DNA from: Oreocharis arfaki
Lineage: Eukaryota > Chordata > Aves > Passeriformes > Paramythiidae
DNA length: 64,000 bases
NCBI GenBank assembly: GCA_013398015.1
Contig: VZRR01011628.1
Location: 645,585-709,584, forward strand
Direction: 5' to 3'
Of this stretch, positions 48,816-64,000 are shown one piece after another (the first letter of the stretch is position 1; every line of letters starts with the position of its first letter). The position numbers were made by a program, and so were the translations under genes. Under the pieces are notes generated by a model. That model made no database searches. It worked only from the letters and a program-made list of their open reading frames with translations, and was not told the DNA's origin.

Positions 48816-49780
48816 TGTGCTGTGTTGGGTTTGCATGACAAGGTAGTGGTAACAGAGGAACTACAGGGCTGATTTCTGTGAGAAGTAGTTGGAAGGTCCT
48901 CCCATGTCTGGCACAGCCAATGCCAGCTGGATCCAGGATGGACCCACTGCTTCCCGAAGCTGAGACCCTCAGCAACTGTGGTAGCATCTCTGGGATAACA
49001 GGGTTAAGAAGGGGTAAGAGTGAAAAACCTGCACAACAGCAGCTGCAGCAGGAGAGAGGAGTGAGAAGGTGCGAGAGGAACAGCCCTGCAGACACCCGGG
49101 GCAGGGCAGAGGAGGGGCAGGAGCTGGTCCAGCCTCTGGAGCTCAGATTCCCCTGCAGCCCCTGGAGCAGCCCATGGTGAGGCAGCTGCGCCCCTGCAGC
49201 CCAGGGAGGGCACGGGGGAGCAGAGATCCACCTGCAGCCCCTGCAGGAGCCCAGGCTGGAGCAGGGGGATGCCCGAAGGAAGCTGTGACCCCATGGAAAG
49301 CCTGTGCCTGAGCAGGATCCTGGCAGGACCTATAGAGAGAGGAGCCCAGGCTGGAGCAGGTTTCCTGGCAGAACTTGTGACCCCATGGGGGACCCACACT
49401 GGAGCTGGTTCTTCCTGAAATACTGACCCCATGGAAGTGGCCAATGCTAGAGCGGTTCACAAAGAACTGCAGCCTGTGGGAAGGACTCAAATCGGTGAAA
49501 TCTGTGGAGGACTGTCTCCCATGGGAGGGACCCCACACTCGATCTGGGGAAGAGTGTCTGAAGTCCAGCCTCTGGGGAGCAAGGAATGACAGAGAAAACT
49601 GTGATGAACTGAATGTGTGACGAACAGCTCACATTCCCCATATCCCTGTGCTTCTCTGAGAGAGGAGGCAGAGAAAACTGCGAAAACTGCGAGTGAAGCT
49701 GAGTGGAGTTGTCCACCTGAGCAGGGAAGTGGCAGAGTGGCCTTGGTGGGCACTGGGCATCAAGCCAGGGTGAGCCCACA
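48816..49780 (+). mobile_element. Solo LTR of an ERV (probably ERVL-like), 965 nt
   Basis: Begins TGTGCTGTGTTGGGTTTGCA and ends AGCCCACA, so TG...CA termini are present. The order 'gccaatgccagctggatcca', 'ggtagcatctctgggataac', 'gctgcagcaggagagaggag', 'gactgtctcccatgggaggg', 'gaactgaatgtgtgacgaac', 'ttccccatatccctgtgctt' and 'ggtgggcactgggcatcaag' matches an avian LTR family that I recognise but cannot name with certainty. The interior is GC-rich, with degenerate repeats around GACCCCATGG (49289, 49380, 49426) and CCTGCAGCCCC. Near 49700 the sequence passes straight to the terminal block, and the poly(A)-signal region I expect between them is absent. Frames of 80-146 codons across it (both strands) are not genes. 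No target-site duplication was recognised. Confidence 0.82.
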
Positions 49781-51470
49781 CCCTATGCACATGTAAGGAA
49801 ATTTATAAGTAGACAGTTTCAAGTCTGTTTGTGCCCTTGGCACAGACAAAGATAATGGTGTTTACTACTGTTATTAATTATTATTTTCATTAGTAGTAGT
49901 ATTTGCATTTCTATTTATTTGTATTTGTGTTTGTGTTTGTATTGCAGCAGTGCATAATGAAGAGCTATGGTAACAGATCAGAATTTCATTTAACTATGTA
50001 CTGTACAAACATAGAACATTCTTAAAATAATTTATAAGCTATGTATAAAACAAAGCTAGAGAATAGGCACAAATATACATATAAATGTGAAGGGTTTTGT
50101 TTATTTCTCTATGCATGTGAGAGGGTGTAAATGTATTTTCTATGTGTGAGACTGCAGAACAAGGTGATGATCACAGTGCACTAGAACTAAACACTTAAAC
50201 CAAATAAACAAGTCTGGAATATCAGATTCATTTGAGCCTAAAACTTACAGCAAACAATAAGATTGAGAAAATTTAATGAAATTCACATGAATTGACCAAG
50301 TGAAATTTATATAAGTCTCATTGAAACTCCAATCAAACCCAGGAAAGGTCTGACCTTCTTTAAAGCCAGACAGAAATGGAATATGGTTGCAAAAGATTTC
50401 TCATGAAAGTAGGATCAGAGATTACCCATAACCAACTCTTCTGCTTAGCAATTTTGTTTATACAAAGAAATGTGTTAAATGTTTTAGGTATTTCAGTCCG
50501 TAGTGTTTCATTTTTCCTCTTGACAGTCAAATGACCTTCTCTTGTGACAAGATGTTGGGCTGATAGCTAGACGAATGAATTACTACAATTCACAGTTTTG
50601 ATTGTGTGAAGTTAGAGATTTGGACAGATTTTAAATCAGTTACTATTTTGAGAAGGGAAGAATTCACAAGAATGATTTTCACTATGTCTGGTTTCTACCT
50701 GAAAGAAAGCAGAAAGAGGAAGCAAAAAGGCTCTGCATTTTCTTCTGACAGTCTCTTATGACAAACGTACATCTCCCAGGTAAAAATGGTCATTGTTGAG
50801 CCTGGAATACATCACTGTACAGGAGAAATATAAGTTAGAAGCAAAACGTACCTTGACTTCTTCTAACGTTAGGAGACAAAGACACTTCCAGACATTTCAG
50901 GCAGCCTGGAAGTACTTCTCTCCTTTTCAGGGGCTACAAGTATTGTCTGGACACGTATTTCAAAATCCTTCCTTACACATCAAAATCTGAACCCCTTCTG
51001 TCTCTGTGGTCACTGCACTGGTGCAGGCTGTTTGGGTTTGAGGATTATCTAGGAACAGAATCTCAGTCATATACATAAAATATAGCACTGACTATGGATT
51101 AGAGAGGGGCTGCCAAGTGCAGCATTCAGACACCTGGCTCTATTGATTTTGCACTTCTCCTGTGATTCTACATCATGTTCCTTTAGTTTCTGGCAATCTC
51201 TATAACTTTTATACTGACATAAATTGTGATAAAAAAGGAATCAAATAATCCCTCTTCCCCCTCAAGAAGTAGTTGGGAAAGCTCTATAGCACCATTAATA
51301 TTTTTACTAATGTAGGTGAACTCAAGGAGGACAAAAGTACAGGCAAAGTTAAATCTGACCTCTTGTTATTGTTTCTGTGTTGTCTTTAGATTTGTACTTC
51401 TAGGAAGAATCTTTGGAATATAAACATATGGAAAATTTCCTTTATTACATTATTGTTATCACTCTTCATT
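49781..51470. other. Unique AT-rich sequence, no gene seen
   Basis: A TTA/TTTG-rich low-complexity patch lies at about 49860-49946. No gene could be supported. Confidence 0.5.
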
Positions 51471-51511
51471 TAAACAAACAAACAAACAAACAAACAAACA
51501 AACAAACAAAA
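51471..51511. repeat. (AAAC)n microsatellite
   Basis: About ten pure AAAC units. Confidence 0.94.
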
Positions 51512-51834
51512 AGTCCTACAAGGGTTCATCTGAGCATCCCACATTAATTTCTTGGTTCAATTAGAAACCGGAGGTACTAAGACCATACTCAAGAGATGAT
51601 GTAGGACACGTCCTTTCACTAATGGTGCCCTTGCACTTAATGAATACCTGCTGTTTTGAATACTGAAATAGCAATAAAAAGTGAATGCAGTCCTCTGAAA
51701 CCCTCCATGTTTCACACTGTGATAGGTGGAGAGACAACTGTCCTTGAGGACCATTTCATTTTCAAACTTCAAAATCACAGAGTTGATTGCTTACAGAAGA
51801 GTATGGAGGGTTGCTGTGGGGTTTTCTTTGTTGT

Positions 51835-51875
51835 TTTTGTTTGTTTGTTTGTTTGTTTGTTTTGGTTTGGTTTTT
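51835..51875. repeat. (GTTT)n microsatellite and G/T tract
   Basis: About six GTTT units followed by GGTTTGGTTTTTTGGGG. The Phe/Val/Cys-rich frames across it are repeat translations. Confidence 0.9.
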
Positions 51876-54079
51876 TGGGGGATCTTTTTGAGCCTGCAAA
51901 TGAACATGCATTCTTTAAGGTCCCTTGCTGATGAGTTAGTGAAAGTCTTCTAATGAAGGTAATAATGCTCTCCTAGGTTCAGACCTCTAGTACGAAGCCA
52001 AAGGTATAGCAGAACACCCAAACTCTGGCAAAAAACCTTCTGAAAATAAACCCAAAACACCTAAACTCAAATTGTGATATGCAGCTTCTTGAATAACTAG
52101 CTAAAAAAGAGCAAAGCCAAAGTTTTGTCATGTCTCTATCATCAATGGAGGGGTTTGGACCACTGCCCAGAGGGAAGTTGTGCTAATACTGTCATTCATT
52201 TTGCACTTCACAGTACTATGTTAATAAATGCACTTGCTGCTTTCTTTTTCTTTAAATTTGATTTTCAATCATTGCAGTAAATACTCTGTGCAAGATCTGT
52301 AAAGACCGAAGTCCAATAACAAAAATGGTATTAAACTTAGACAGAAGGATAATTAAACATGCACAGGCACAAACAGAACAGAAGTGACACAGAGAGAAAA
52401 TTTCACAGGATCCAAACAGAACATTGTGGTTTATCTGTCAAAGAAATTGCTTAATTAGAAAACTAACAGTTATTGCCGAGAAATATAAGTGTACAGCTAA
52501 GCTTTTTAGTAGTCTTTCAGTATCCCACATTGTTTGGATCATAGGCTTCTCCAGGGCAAATTAGCACTGTTTATTTCAGCAAATCATCTGGCTGCTCCCA
52601 CGGGGACCTCTACTTCTTTGACTCTGGCACCCAGGAACCACACAGATCATCATGTATCACCTCCAGGGGCTGAGGAGAATTTTAATAGCAATAATGTTTT
52701 GTTTCAATTCTTGAACATGCACTGATGAGTTTCACGATTGCAAGCCATATGACATGAGAGACAGTAGTGGCAGCTTTGAATTTTGAAGGTCTTAAGTTCC
52801 CAAGAAGGTGCTTTTTAAGAAACTTTTAATGAGTTGGGTAAAGTAGACTTTCTAGCCTAGGCAGTCTTGAGATGAATTCTGGGAGATGATTCTGTGAATA
52901 AGTAAAATAAAAGGTTGCTGGTATAAAATATTTTCCTAGGATTCTGCTACTTCTACTGTAACCAAATAAAAGCAAAAAAAACAAGGCATTTAGGAAAAGT
53001 TATGATAGATCCTTTTCTTTCAGGGCAAATCAATTGTGGATAGGATAGACAGATAAGAGCTCCTCTATAATCATGAACAAAACAAATCTTTTGTGAAAAC
53101 TCTTAAATTTTCTCCAAAATTTTTGGAGAGTAGAGAGTGAAAAGTAAATGGAAAAGGAGCCCTGAAGCTCTTCAGATAGGGAATAAAGGAATATGTCTTG
53201 CAATATGAAGGAAGAAAACTTATTTCAAGTCAAAAATTAAAAAATGCTAGTTAAGTTGTTTAAAAGCCATCTGTCAGAGAGCATTGGTTTTTCTCTAAAA
53301 AAAAATGCTAGGAAAACACCCAGAGAAGAGTCAAATTGAAGGAAGTGTTTGTGAAACCACAAATCTCCCACTGATGTCATCTTGGTTCAAGTTCCATAAT
53401 GGTCAAAAACTGTGCAGGAAAAAAAAAATATGAAAAAAAAAAAAACATTGTGAGACAAACCCGAATGTTTTGGAATTCATTAGATTTCTGAGGATACCTC
53501 TAACTGGTTAGAAAAAAAACATGATCTAAATGATGTTTAAACATGGATGTGGAAATACCTGAATAAAATTAAGGAAGTGATATTAATTGACACATACACT
53601 TTGCCAGAGTCCCAAATAGTTAGAAAGACACTACCCAAAATGGAAAAAAAATTATTTGGCACAGACACATCCAAAGCGTTCTTCCTAAGGCGTAAATAAT
53701 ATGTTACCAAAAGGGCATGATTCATGAATAGAAATTTGAATGCCTATGGGGATGACAGCTCACCAAAAACAATTGAGTTAAGAATACTGCTTAGAAATGC
53801 TTGAATTTGCCAGAATTAATATATGTGCCTATTGCTTGAGTCTGGATAAAACTGAGTTTATGTGGTTTCTGGGATTACGTTGAGCAGGACACTGTCTTGA
53901 AAGCAAAGGTTATATGAGCATTGACATGAGAAGTTTTAAATTCCAGTAAAAGAATTAACTGAAAGTTGTGATTTTACTACCATTGGAGAAAACAAGAGAA
54001 GAATCTTTCAGTCAAATTACTTTTTTTTTTTTTAATATAATAATTATGCTAGTTTTTAACTGAGCTTTAATTAAGCTGC
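51876..54079. other. Unique AT-rich sequence, no gene seen
   Basis: About 2.2 kb with no supported gene or interspersed repeat. Short A runs lie near 53420-53445. Confidence 0.5.
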
Positions 54080-54110
54080 TTTGCATTCCTCAGCTTGTGT
54101 TTGCATTCCT
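54080..54110. promoter_or_regulatory. Paired TTTGCATTCCT motifs (candidate TEAD/POU sites)
   Basis: The 11-mer TTTGCATTCCT occurs at 54080-54090 and again at 54100-54110, a 20-bp phase or about two helical turns. Each copy contains CATTCCT, the MCAT/TEAD consensus, overlapping TTTGCAT, seven of eight bases of the POU octamer. Function is inferred from motif matches only. Confidence 0.3.
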
Positions 54111-55205
54111 GACAGACTTAAAATAAAGCACATTTTTAATTTTGCAATTGCTGCACTTGCTTTTCACTCTCAGTTGACCTCATCATTTGTTAGAAGCCTA
54201 CATGGCCTTAATAGCTGAAACGTGAAGGAATTTTTTCAGAATAGAGGAGACTGATGAAGAAACAGCTGTAGGATTGCCACTGCTGTAGTAAAAATCCTGG
54301 TGTGCAGGTGTTTTTTTAGGCGAGAATGAACTCCCAGATTTAGAAGATGGGCACTGGCTACTCCTCCAACACCCTTAATTATTTGGAACAGAGCAACATG
54401 GAAAATGATAGGGCTTATGGGGTCTAAAAAGTTCGTCTATCTGTATATCCCTCCTCTGCATAAACTACCCCATTCCAGATAGTTGTTCATTTAGCATGTT
54501 CCCAAATGCCTTCACTCATGAGATTCTGCAGCTTCCCTGGGCTATCTTTTCCAGAGTGATGAGAACAGTAGATAAAGGCAAAGTGAACGTGTTAACTTTC
54601 TTTTTACAAAGAGAGGCTGTGTTTTTGCTAGTTGGGCTCTTTGTAGTTCAACGAGAAGTTGTGCTGGATGGATTCTAATTAGATCCATAGCCCCCTTGTG
54701 GGTTCATTTTGAAATCCTGTTAACCCAACTTCATCTTCCTGATTAAGCTCCAAATGAGAAGACTGCCAGAAGTCTGACAAGCAGGGTGGCAAGCCACCAA
54801 CAAGACCTTAATCAGCAAGAATGTTGCATGGTGGGAGCTCACAAGTCACGAGAAATTAGATAATGTGGGATATCTGAAGTAAGGCCACAGTACCATTGTC
54901 TCATTCCAAAAAAGACTCTCTGATAGGAACTATCACCACCAGTGTTGAAAGAGTGGAATTGGGTTGGAAAAGTGTTGTGAATTCAAACATTGTTTTCAAA
55001 ATGTGTTTTGAATTTTTGGCCTTGGAAAATAGTTAACTCAATTTATCCACAGAATAAAAAGAGATTAAAAGAAGGAATACATCCTTTTCTTTACAGAATA
55101 TTATGGAAGGAGAAGTCTAGATCATTCAAATCTATGAGGTGAAAGTGTTTTTATTGCCTAAGAGCAGATTTCTTTTCCTGTTTCTGTAATAAGAAGCAAA
55201 GAGAG
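54111..55205. other. Unique sequence, no gene seen
   Basis: No feature could be supported between the motif pair and the second pentamer array. Confidence 0.5.
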
Positions 55206-55321
55206 AAGGGAAGGGAAGTTCCGGGAAGGGAAGTGCCGGGAAGTTCCGGGAAGGGAAGGGAAGTTCCGGGAAGGGAAGGGAAGTTCCGGGAAGGGAAGGG
55301 AAGGCAAGTTCCGGGAAGGGA
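55206..55321. repeat. GGGAA/GTTCC array, left part
   Basis: Pentamers GGGAA with interspersed GTTCC. Perfect GGGAAGTTCC occurs at 55213, 55238, 55258 and 55278, with variants GGGAAGTGCC and GGCAAGTTCC. The spacing between perfect decamers (20-25 nt) points to a higher-order unit of four or five pentamers. This is the reverse complement of the array at position 1. Confidence 0.97.
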
Positions 55322-55753
55322 NNNNNNNNNNNNNNNNNNNNNNNNNNNNNNNNNNNNNNNNNNNNNNNNNNNNNNNNNNNNNNNNNNNNNNNNNNNNNNN
55401 NNNNNNNNNNNNNNNNNNNNNNNNNNNNNNNNNNNNNNNNNNNNNNNNNNNNNNNNNNNNNNNNNNNNNNNNNNNNNNNNNNNNNNNNNNNNNNNNNNNN
55501 NNNNNNNNNNNNNNNNNNNNNNNNNNNNNNNNNNNNNNNNNNNNNNNNNNNNNNNNNNNNNNNNNNNNNNNNNNNNNNNNNNNNNNNNNNNNNNNNNNNN
55601 NNNNNNNNNNNNNNNNNNNNNNNNNNNNNNNNNNNNNNNNNNNNNNNNNNNNNNNNNNNNNNNNNNNNNNNNNNNNNNNNNNNNNNNNNNNNNNNNNNNN
55701 NNNNNNNNNNNNNNNNNNNNNNNNNNNNNNNNNNNNNNNNNNNNNNNNNNNNN
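55322..55753. other. Assembly gap (432 N) inside the array
   Basis: An N run flanked on both sides by the same pentamer repeat. The true array length is therefore unknown. The large X-filled frames spanning the gap are artefacts. Confidence 0.99.
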
Positions 55754-55814
55754 AGGGAAGGGAAGTTCCGGGAAGGGAAGGGAAGGGAAGGGAAGGGAAG
55801 GGAAGGGAAGGGAA
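55754..55814. repeat. GGGAA/GTTCC array, right part
   Basis: One perfect GGGAAGTTCC at 55760-55769, then about nine pure GGGAA units up to 55814. Confidence 0.96.
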
Positions 55815-58199
55815 AAACCTGAAACATCACGAGAAGACAATTGTGACTTTCCTCTGTGTGGAAATGACTTTATTCTATTTTTTCATCACATTTTTTCTCC
55901 AATTATTCTTATGACTTTTATTTTTCATTTAATTACTCATATTCATTGCCATACTTATAAGGAAAGTCACATCAGTAGCACAAAGAAAATCATAAAGCAG
56001 AGAACTAGGAAAAGGGAAACAATCTATTAACAGCATTTCAAAAGAAGTGAAAGACAATTGCAATTGGGAGTTCATAATTACAGCAGTGGGAAGACAAAGA
56101 GAAAATGACCTCAATTGATAGAAACTGGACAGACCACATAGAAATGAAATTGTATATTAGAATGAAAGAAAAAAATAAACAAATCATGAGATAACATCAT
56201 GGATTTTTTAGTCATAAAGGACAAAAACTGATGATTTGTACAGATTCTTGTACATAAACAATAGTTTACGATAAATAGCTAGTGATTCCCAAGCTTGTAT
56301 TACACCAAGTCAGCTTTTAGACATTTTTTCAACTTGGTACCAATTAACGTTGGATTTGATTCCTACTTTATTTCCCACAGACAATTATTTATATAAAGTT
56401 GTGTATATAAATATATAAATTAAATCAATTTACTTCTTCACTAAATCCTTTGGCTTTCACTACTGTAATTTTACTGGATCAATTGTGAAGTGAAAGCTGC
56501 ATGATGTAACTGAATGAAGGTAATAACCTGATAATGAAATATCGTAAGACAAGTAAAGCAAACATAGTATTTCTGTAAGACATAATGGGGAGAAAAAAAA
56601 AAAAAAAAAAAAAAAACCCAGAATGTTTTGTGACTTACGTGCAACACAAAAGAGTTTTTCCAGAAGTTTACAGAAAAAAAGGCACACAGTCAAACCAACC
56701 CACCTCTTTTTAGATAGAGAATGTATAAAATTTGCAGTTCTAATGTCCTGTTTCAGTTAGTTGCATTAATCTTTTTGCAGGTGACTTATCTTTACAAGCC
56801 TTTCAAGTAGGTTATGGCAGAATTATCTTGGAAGAAGATTATGTGTCTTTCTGGATCATCTCAAAAACATTCTCAATATTCATTTTCCATCTCTTCCAAC
56901 AAGTTGTTTATTCATGAAGGAAATGACGCAAGTCATACTTAGAAAAGCCTCCGTTTTTATCTGAGGAAGGTAATGGAAAACAAAATTCAGATGCAACTTC
57001 TGTCTGTCTCGTTGAGGAACTTTCTCTCATTAGAATAACCCAATTCATTTAAAAGCCATTTGAAAGAGAAGAAAAGTACGTCAGAACTGGTAATGTAGAA
57101 TACGATAAATATGAGATGTCTTCTGAATATTATCATTTTAGAAGAGTGAATTTTGTGTCATCTGTATTACCAGAATGAAGGAAAATATACACGAACACCC
57201 TCGTTCTCTGCTTACAGAGTACCAAACGATGCATGCTTATCCAGGACCATACATTTGGAACAGATCTGTGTACTTTCTGATTAAATGACGGCCTCCTGCC
57301 AAAGAAGATTTTGTGTCTGGAGCCTGAACAAAATACCAGATTACATTTCCAACATCTGTAAACCACTGATTTATAGGCAGCAAGAAGCTGATTTGTCACT
57401 TTAACTGCCCATTAGCTTTAGAGAAAATAATAACTTGCAAAATATGAAAAAAAAAAAATAATTGCAAAGATGAGAGAATAACATACTGACAGCTTCAAAA
57501 CTGGCTTCACAAGACATGCCTTCTAGTAGATATCTGGCAGACCCAACGTAATGACTTTGTTATGACAAAAAATAGCCATTTATCAGAGCCCATCTCCCCC
57601 CTGCCAGATGTTTTCAGTCATACTTCAGCAAAAAGGAGAGAGAAAAACCTCTTGATTGCATGTGGTGCACTTTAATTCTTTCTTTACTTAGCAAACTGTC
57701 GTATATCTTTTTCCAGGCAATTCTTGTGCCCTATTAGACTTTCTAGACCTTGATATGCTCTTGTCTAACAAGCCTGTAACCTATATAGCCAAATTAGACA
57801 AGAGAGCACACAGAGAGAGACCTGTGCTGGAGCAGAGGGCCCATTAGTCTCTTATTAGAAACTGAAGGATAGATCCTGTTCTTCTTCATGGTCCTGCAAG
57901 AAGAGCAGCTCCAGAGATTTCACGCGAACTGCAGTGATGTAAATCTACATGAGAGTTTGTTCCTTGGTGACAGCAGCTCTGAACTTAATAGAACTGTGAA
58001 GATTGAGGGGTTAAAGTAATGAGTTCCTCAACAGTTCACCTCTTACTGCCAAGTATTCATTAAGCTTGTACTGGACGTCTTAGACAGTCACCTCTAAATT
58101 CTCTGACTGGTGAAGATACAGTCGGTCTTCACTGTAATGTCCTCAAAACTTATATCTCTGAAATGTGCTTTCATTAGATCGCTCTACAAATCACCCCTT
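55815..58199. other. Unique AT-rich sequence, no gene seen
   Basis: Contains a 24-nt poly(A) at 56593-56616 and a short TA-rich patch near 56390-56420. No gene, RNA or repeat family could be supported. Confidence 0.5.
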
Positions 58200-58960
58200 T
58201 AAGACCAATTCTAAATATGCTTTCTGAACTGTAGAGTGATTAGTGCTGAATGCAGTACTTTGGGTGAGGTCCTAACGAAATACACCGTATTTCCTTAACA
58301 ATAATTGAGTTGAAAGCTTTAATATAAGGGGGTTTTTTTTATTATTAAAATAACTCTCATATCTCTCTCCAGGTCAATATGCTGTAGTACCTTCCCATTA
58401 AGCAGATATTATGTCCTTTTATTACATTCTCCGAGACTCATTATTCTGCATTTATCTGCATTGAATTTGCTATCTATTAGCTCAAGTACTTAAATGATCT
58501 AAATCCTTCCCTACCTGACTGTATTGTTTCTCACGGATGACCTTTCCTCCCAATTTACTATCATCTGCACACCAGAAATTTTTAGTTTAAATAATATGCT
58601 CTGAGTCATTTAAGGTACTGAAAAAGCTGTGCTTCCAACATTGATCCCTGCGGTGCCCCTGACACGAGTAACTTTGCAGCAGCTTAAAAGCATAACTCAA
58701 ATGTGCGATCTCACCAGCTACAGTCTAACAATATGGCCTTCCCACTCCGAAAGAAAGGTAAAGCCTTGCTTAATACATATTTAACTTTTTTAAATAGTGT
58801 TCTGACTTTCTTGAAAACAGATGGCCAACATTTCTAAAAGGCTTCAAGGCATGTCTGCACTATAGCTGCAGAAAAACCCAGGGATGGTGAGCTCCGTCCG
58901 CTGAGCCATTTCAGCTGCTTTTGTACAATAGCAACATCAAGCTGTATCAAAAACCTTTGT
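58200..58960 (-). mobile_element. Ancient CR1/L3-like LINE remnant, antisense
   Basis: In order on +: 'tgcagtactttgggtgaggt' (family: antisense of the post-RT region), 'ctgcatttatctgcattgaa' (antisense of the FNADKC-like region of the RT), 'actatcatctgcacacc' (where the antisense of the FADDT motif falls), 'attgatccctgcggtgcccc' (antisense of the GVPQGS-like region) and 'gtatcaaaaacctttgt' (antisense of the SKAFDK region). Spacing and order fit an antisense RT domain of a deep CR1/L3 lineage common in reptiles. Divergence is high and the ends are approximate. Confidence 0.55.
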
Positions 58961-59032
58961 CACAGCACTGCTAGACTGTAGCAATGATGCACCTGGAGAA
59001 GAATTTGAAATATATGTGTGCTTGTCTTTGAA

Positions 59033-59187
59033 AGCAGGCTCCTCCATCCCTGGAATTGTTCAAGGCCTGGTTGGATGGGGGCCTCAGCAACCTGGTCCAG
59101 AGGAAGGTGCCCCTGCCCATGGCAGGGGGGTTGGATAGAGATGATCTCAAGGTATCTTCAAACCTGACCCATTCTATGATTCTGTGA
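59033..59187 (+). mobile_element. CR1 LINE 3' end, 155 nt, well preserved
   Basis: 'tccatccctggaattgttca', 'aggcctggttggatgggggc', 'ctcagcaacctggtccagag', 'gaaggtgcccctgcccatgg', 'cattctatgattctgtga': the canonical terminal 150 bp of CR1. Little divergence, so one of the youngest copies in the window. It lies just after the ancient antisense LINE remnant. Confidence 0.93.
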
Positions 59188-63940
<4,753 letters not shown>

Positions 63941-63982
63941 AGATAGGGTGTCTGAGATAGGGTGTCTGAGATAGGGTGCCTC
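63941..63982. repeat. 14-nt tandem repeat, three copies
   Basis: AGATAGGGTGTCTG at 63941-63954 and 63955-63968, then AGATAGGGTGCCTC at 63969-63982. The first two copies are identical; the third differs at two positions. Confidence 0.93.
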
Positions 63983-64000
63983 TCGCTGTCTAGACAAAGT

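Noticed and set aside
49004..49444. 146-codon minus-strand frame and overlapping frames in GC-rich DNA
   Set aside because: Lies wholly inside the solo LTR at 48816-49780. Frames stay open because the DNA is GC-rich and repetitive.
55132..56030. Large frames of 229-265 codons with unknown residues
   Set aside because: They are produced by reading through the 432-nt gap and the pentamer array.
63941..63982. Interstitial telomeric repeat
   Set aside because: The unit AGATAGGGTGTCTG contains TAGGG but is not TTAGGG and has a 14-nt period.

Overview
The window looks like non-coding DNA from a bird: an intergenic region or a very large intron. The evidence is a set of CR1 LINE copies that are 5'-truncated and end in the CR1 3' terminus (ATTCTATGA-like, no poly(A) tail), three solo or truncated LTRs of types I recognise from avian genomes, and AT-rich filler rich in simple repeats. 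I cannot name the species. No open reading frame resembles a known protein. The longer ones are translations of microsatellites, homopolymers, LTRs or CR1 remains. I found no rRNA, tRNA gene, CRISPR array or complete transposon.

Layout. 1-195: the right edge of a GGGAA/GTTCC pentamer array. 0.2-10 kb: unique AT-rich sequence with a (CTCCCT)n hexamer array, an (ATCT)n STR, an (AAAAC)n array and one old CR1 scrap. 10-28 kb: CR1 pieces (10.6, 11.4, 15.1, 24.6, 27.1 kb), a 159-nt homopurine (GAAA)n tract and a truncated LTR at 26.1 kb. 28-44 kb: mostly unique sequence with a possible tRNA-headed SINE remnant (28.5 kb), a 149-nt assembly gap in a T-rich duplicated context (34.3 kb), a 236-nt homopyrimidine tract (40.2 kb), a CR1 3' end (42.2 kb) and a 150-nt tract with strong T and G bias (43 kb). 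44.4-45.4 kb: a CR1 copy that keeps reverse-transcriptase sequence and carries an internal segment in inverted orientation. 46.6-49.8 kb: two solo LTRs on opposite strands. 50-55 kb: unique sequence. 55.2-55.8 kb: a second GGGAA/GTTCC array, inverted relative to the first, with a 432-nt gap inside. 56-64 kb: unique sequence, an ancient antisense LINE remnant (58.2-59.0 kb), a young-looking CR1 3' end (59.0 kb), an uninterrupted 567-nt T run (60.6 kb) and a short 14-nt tandem repeat at the end.

No genes work together here. The most notable features are structural. Two arrays have a decamer unit that matches the NF-kappaB consensus, and its junctions match the STAT (GAS) consensus. The CR1 at 45.0 kb appears inverted in place. 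The 567-nt homopolymer may be an assembly artefact. Several tracts could form G-quadruplex or triplex DNA. All family assignments come from memory of avian repeats, not from a database search.
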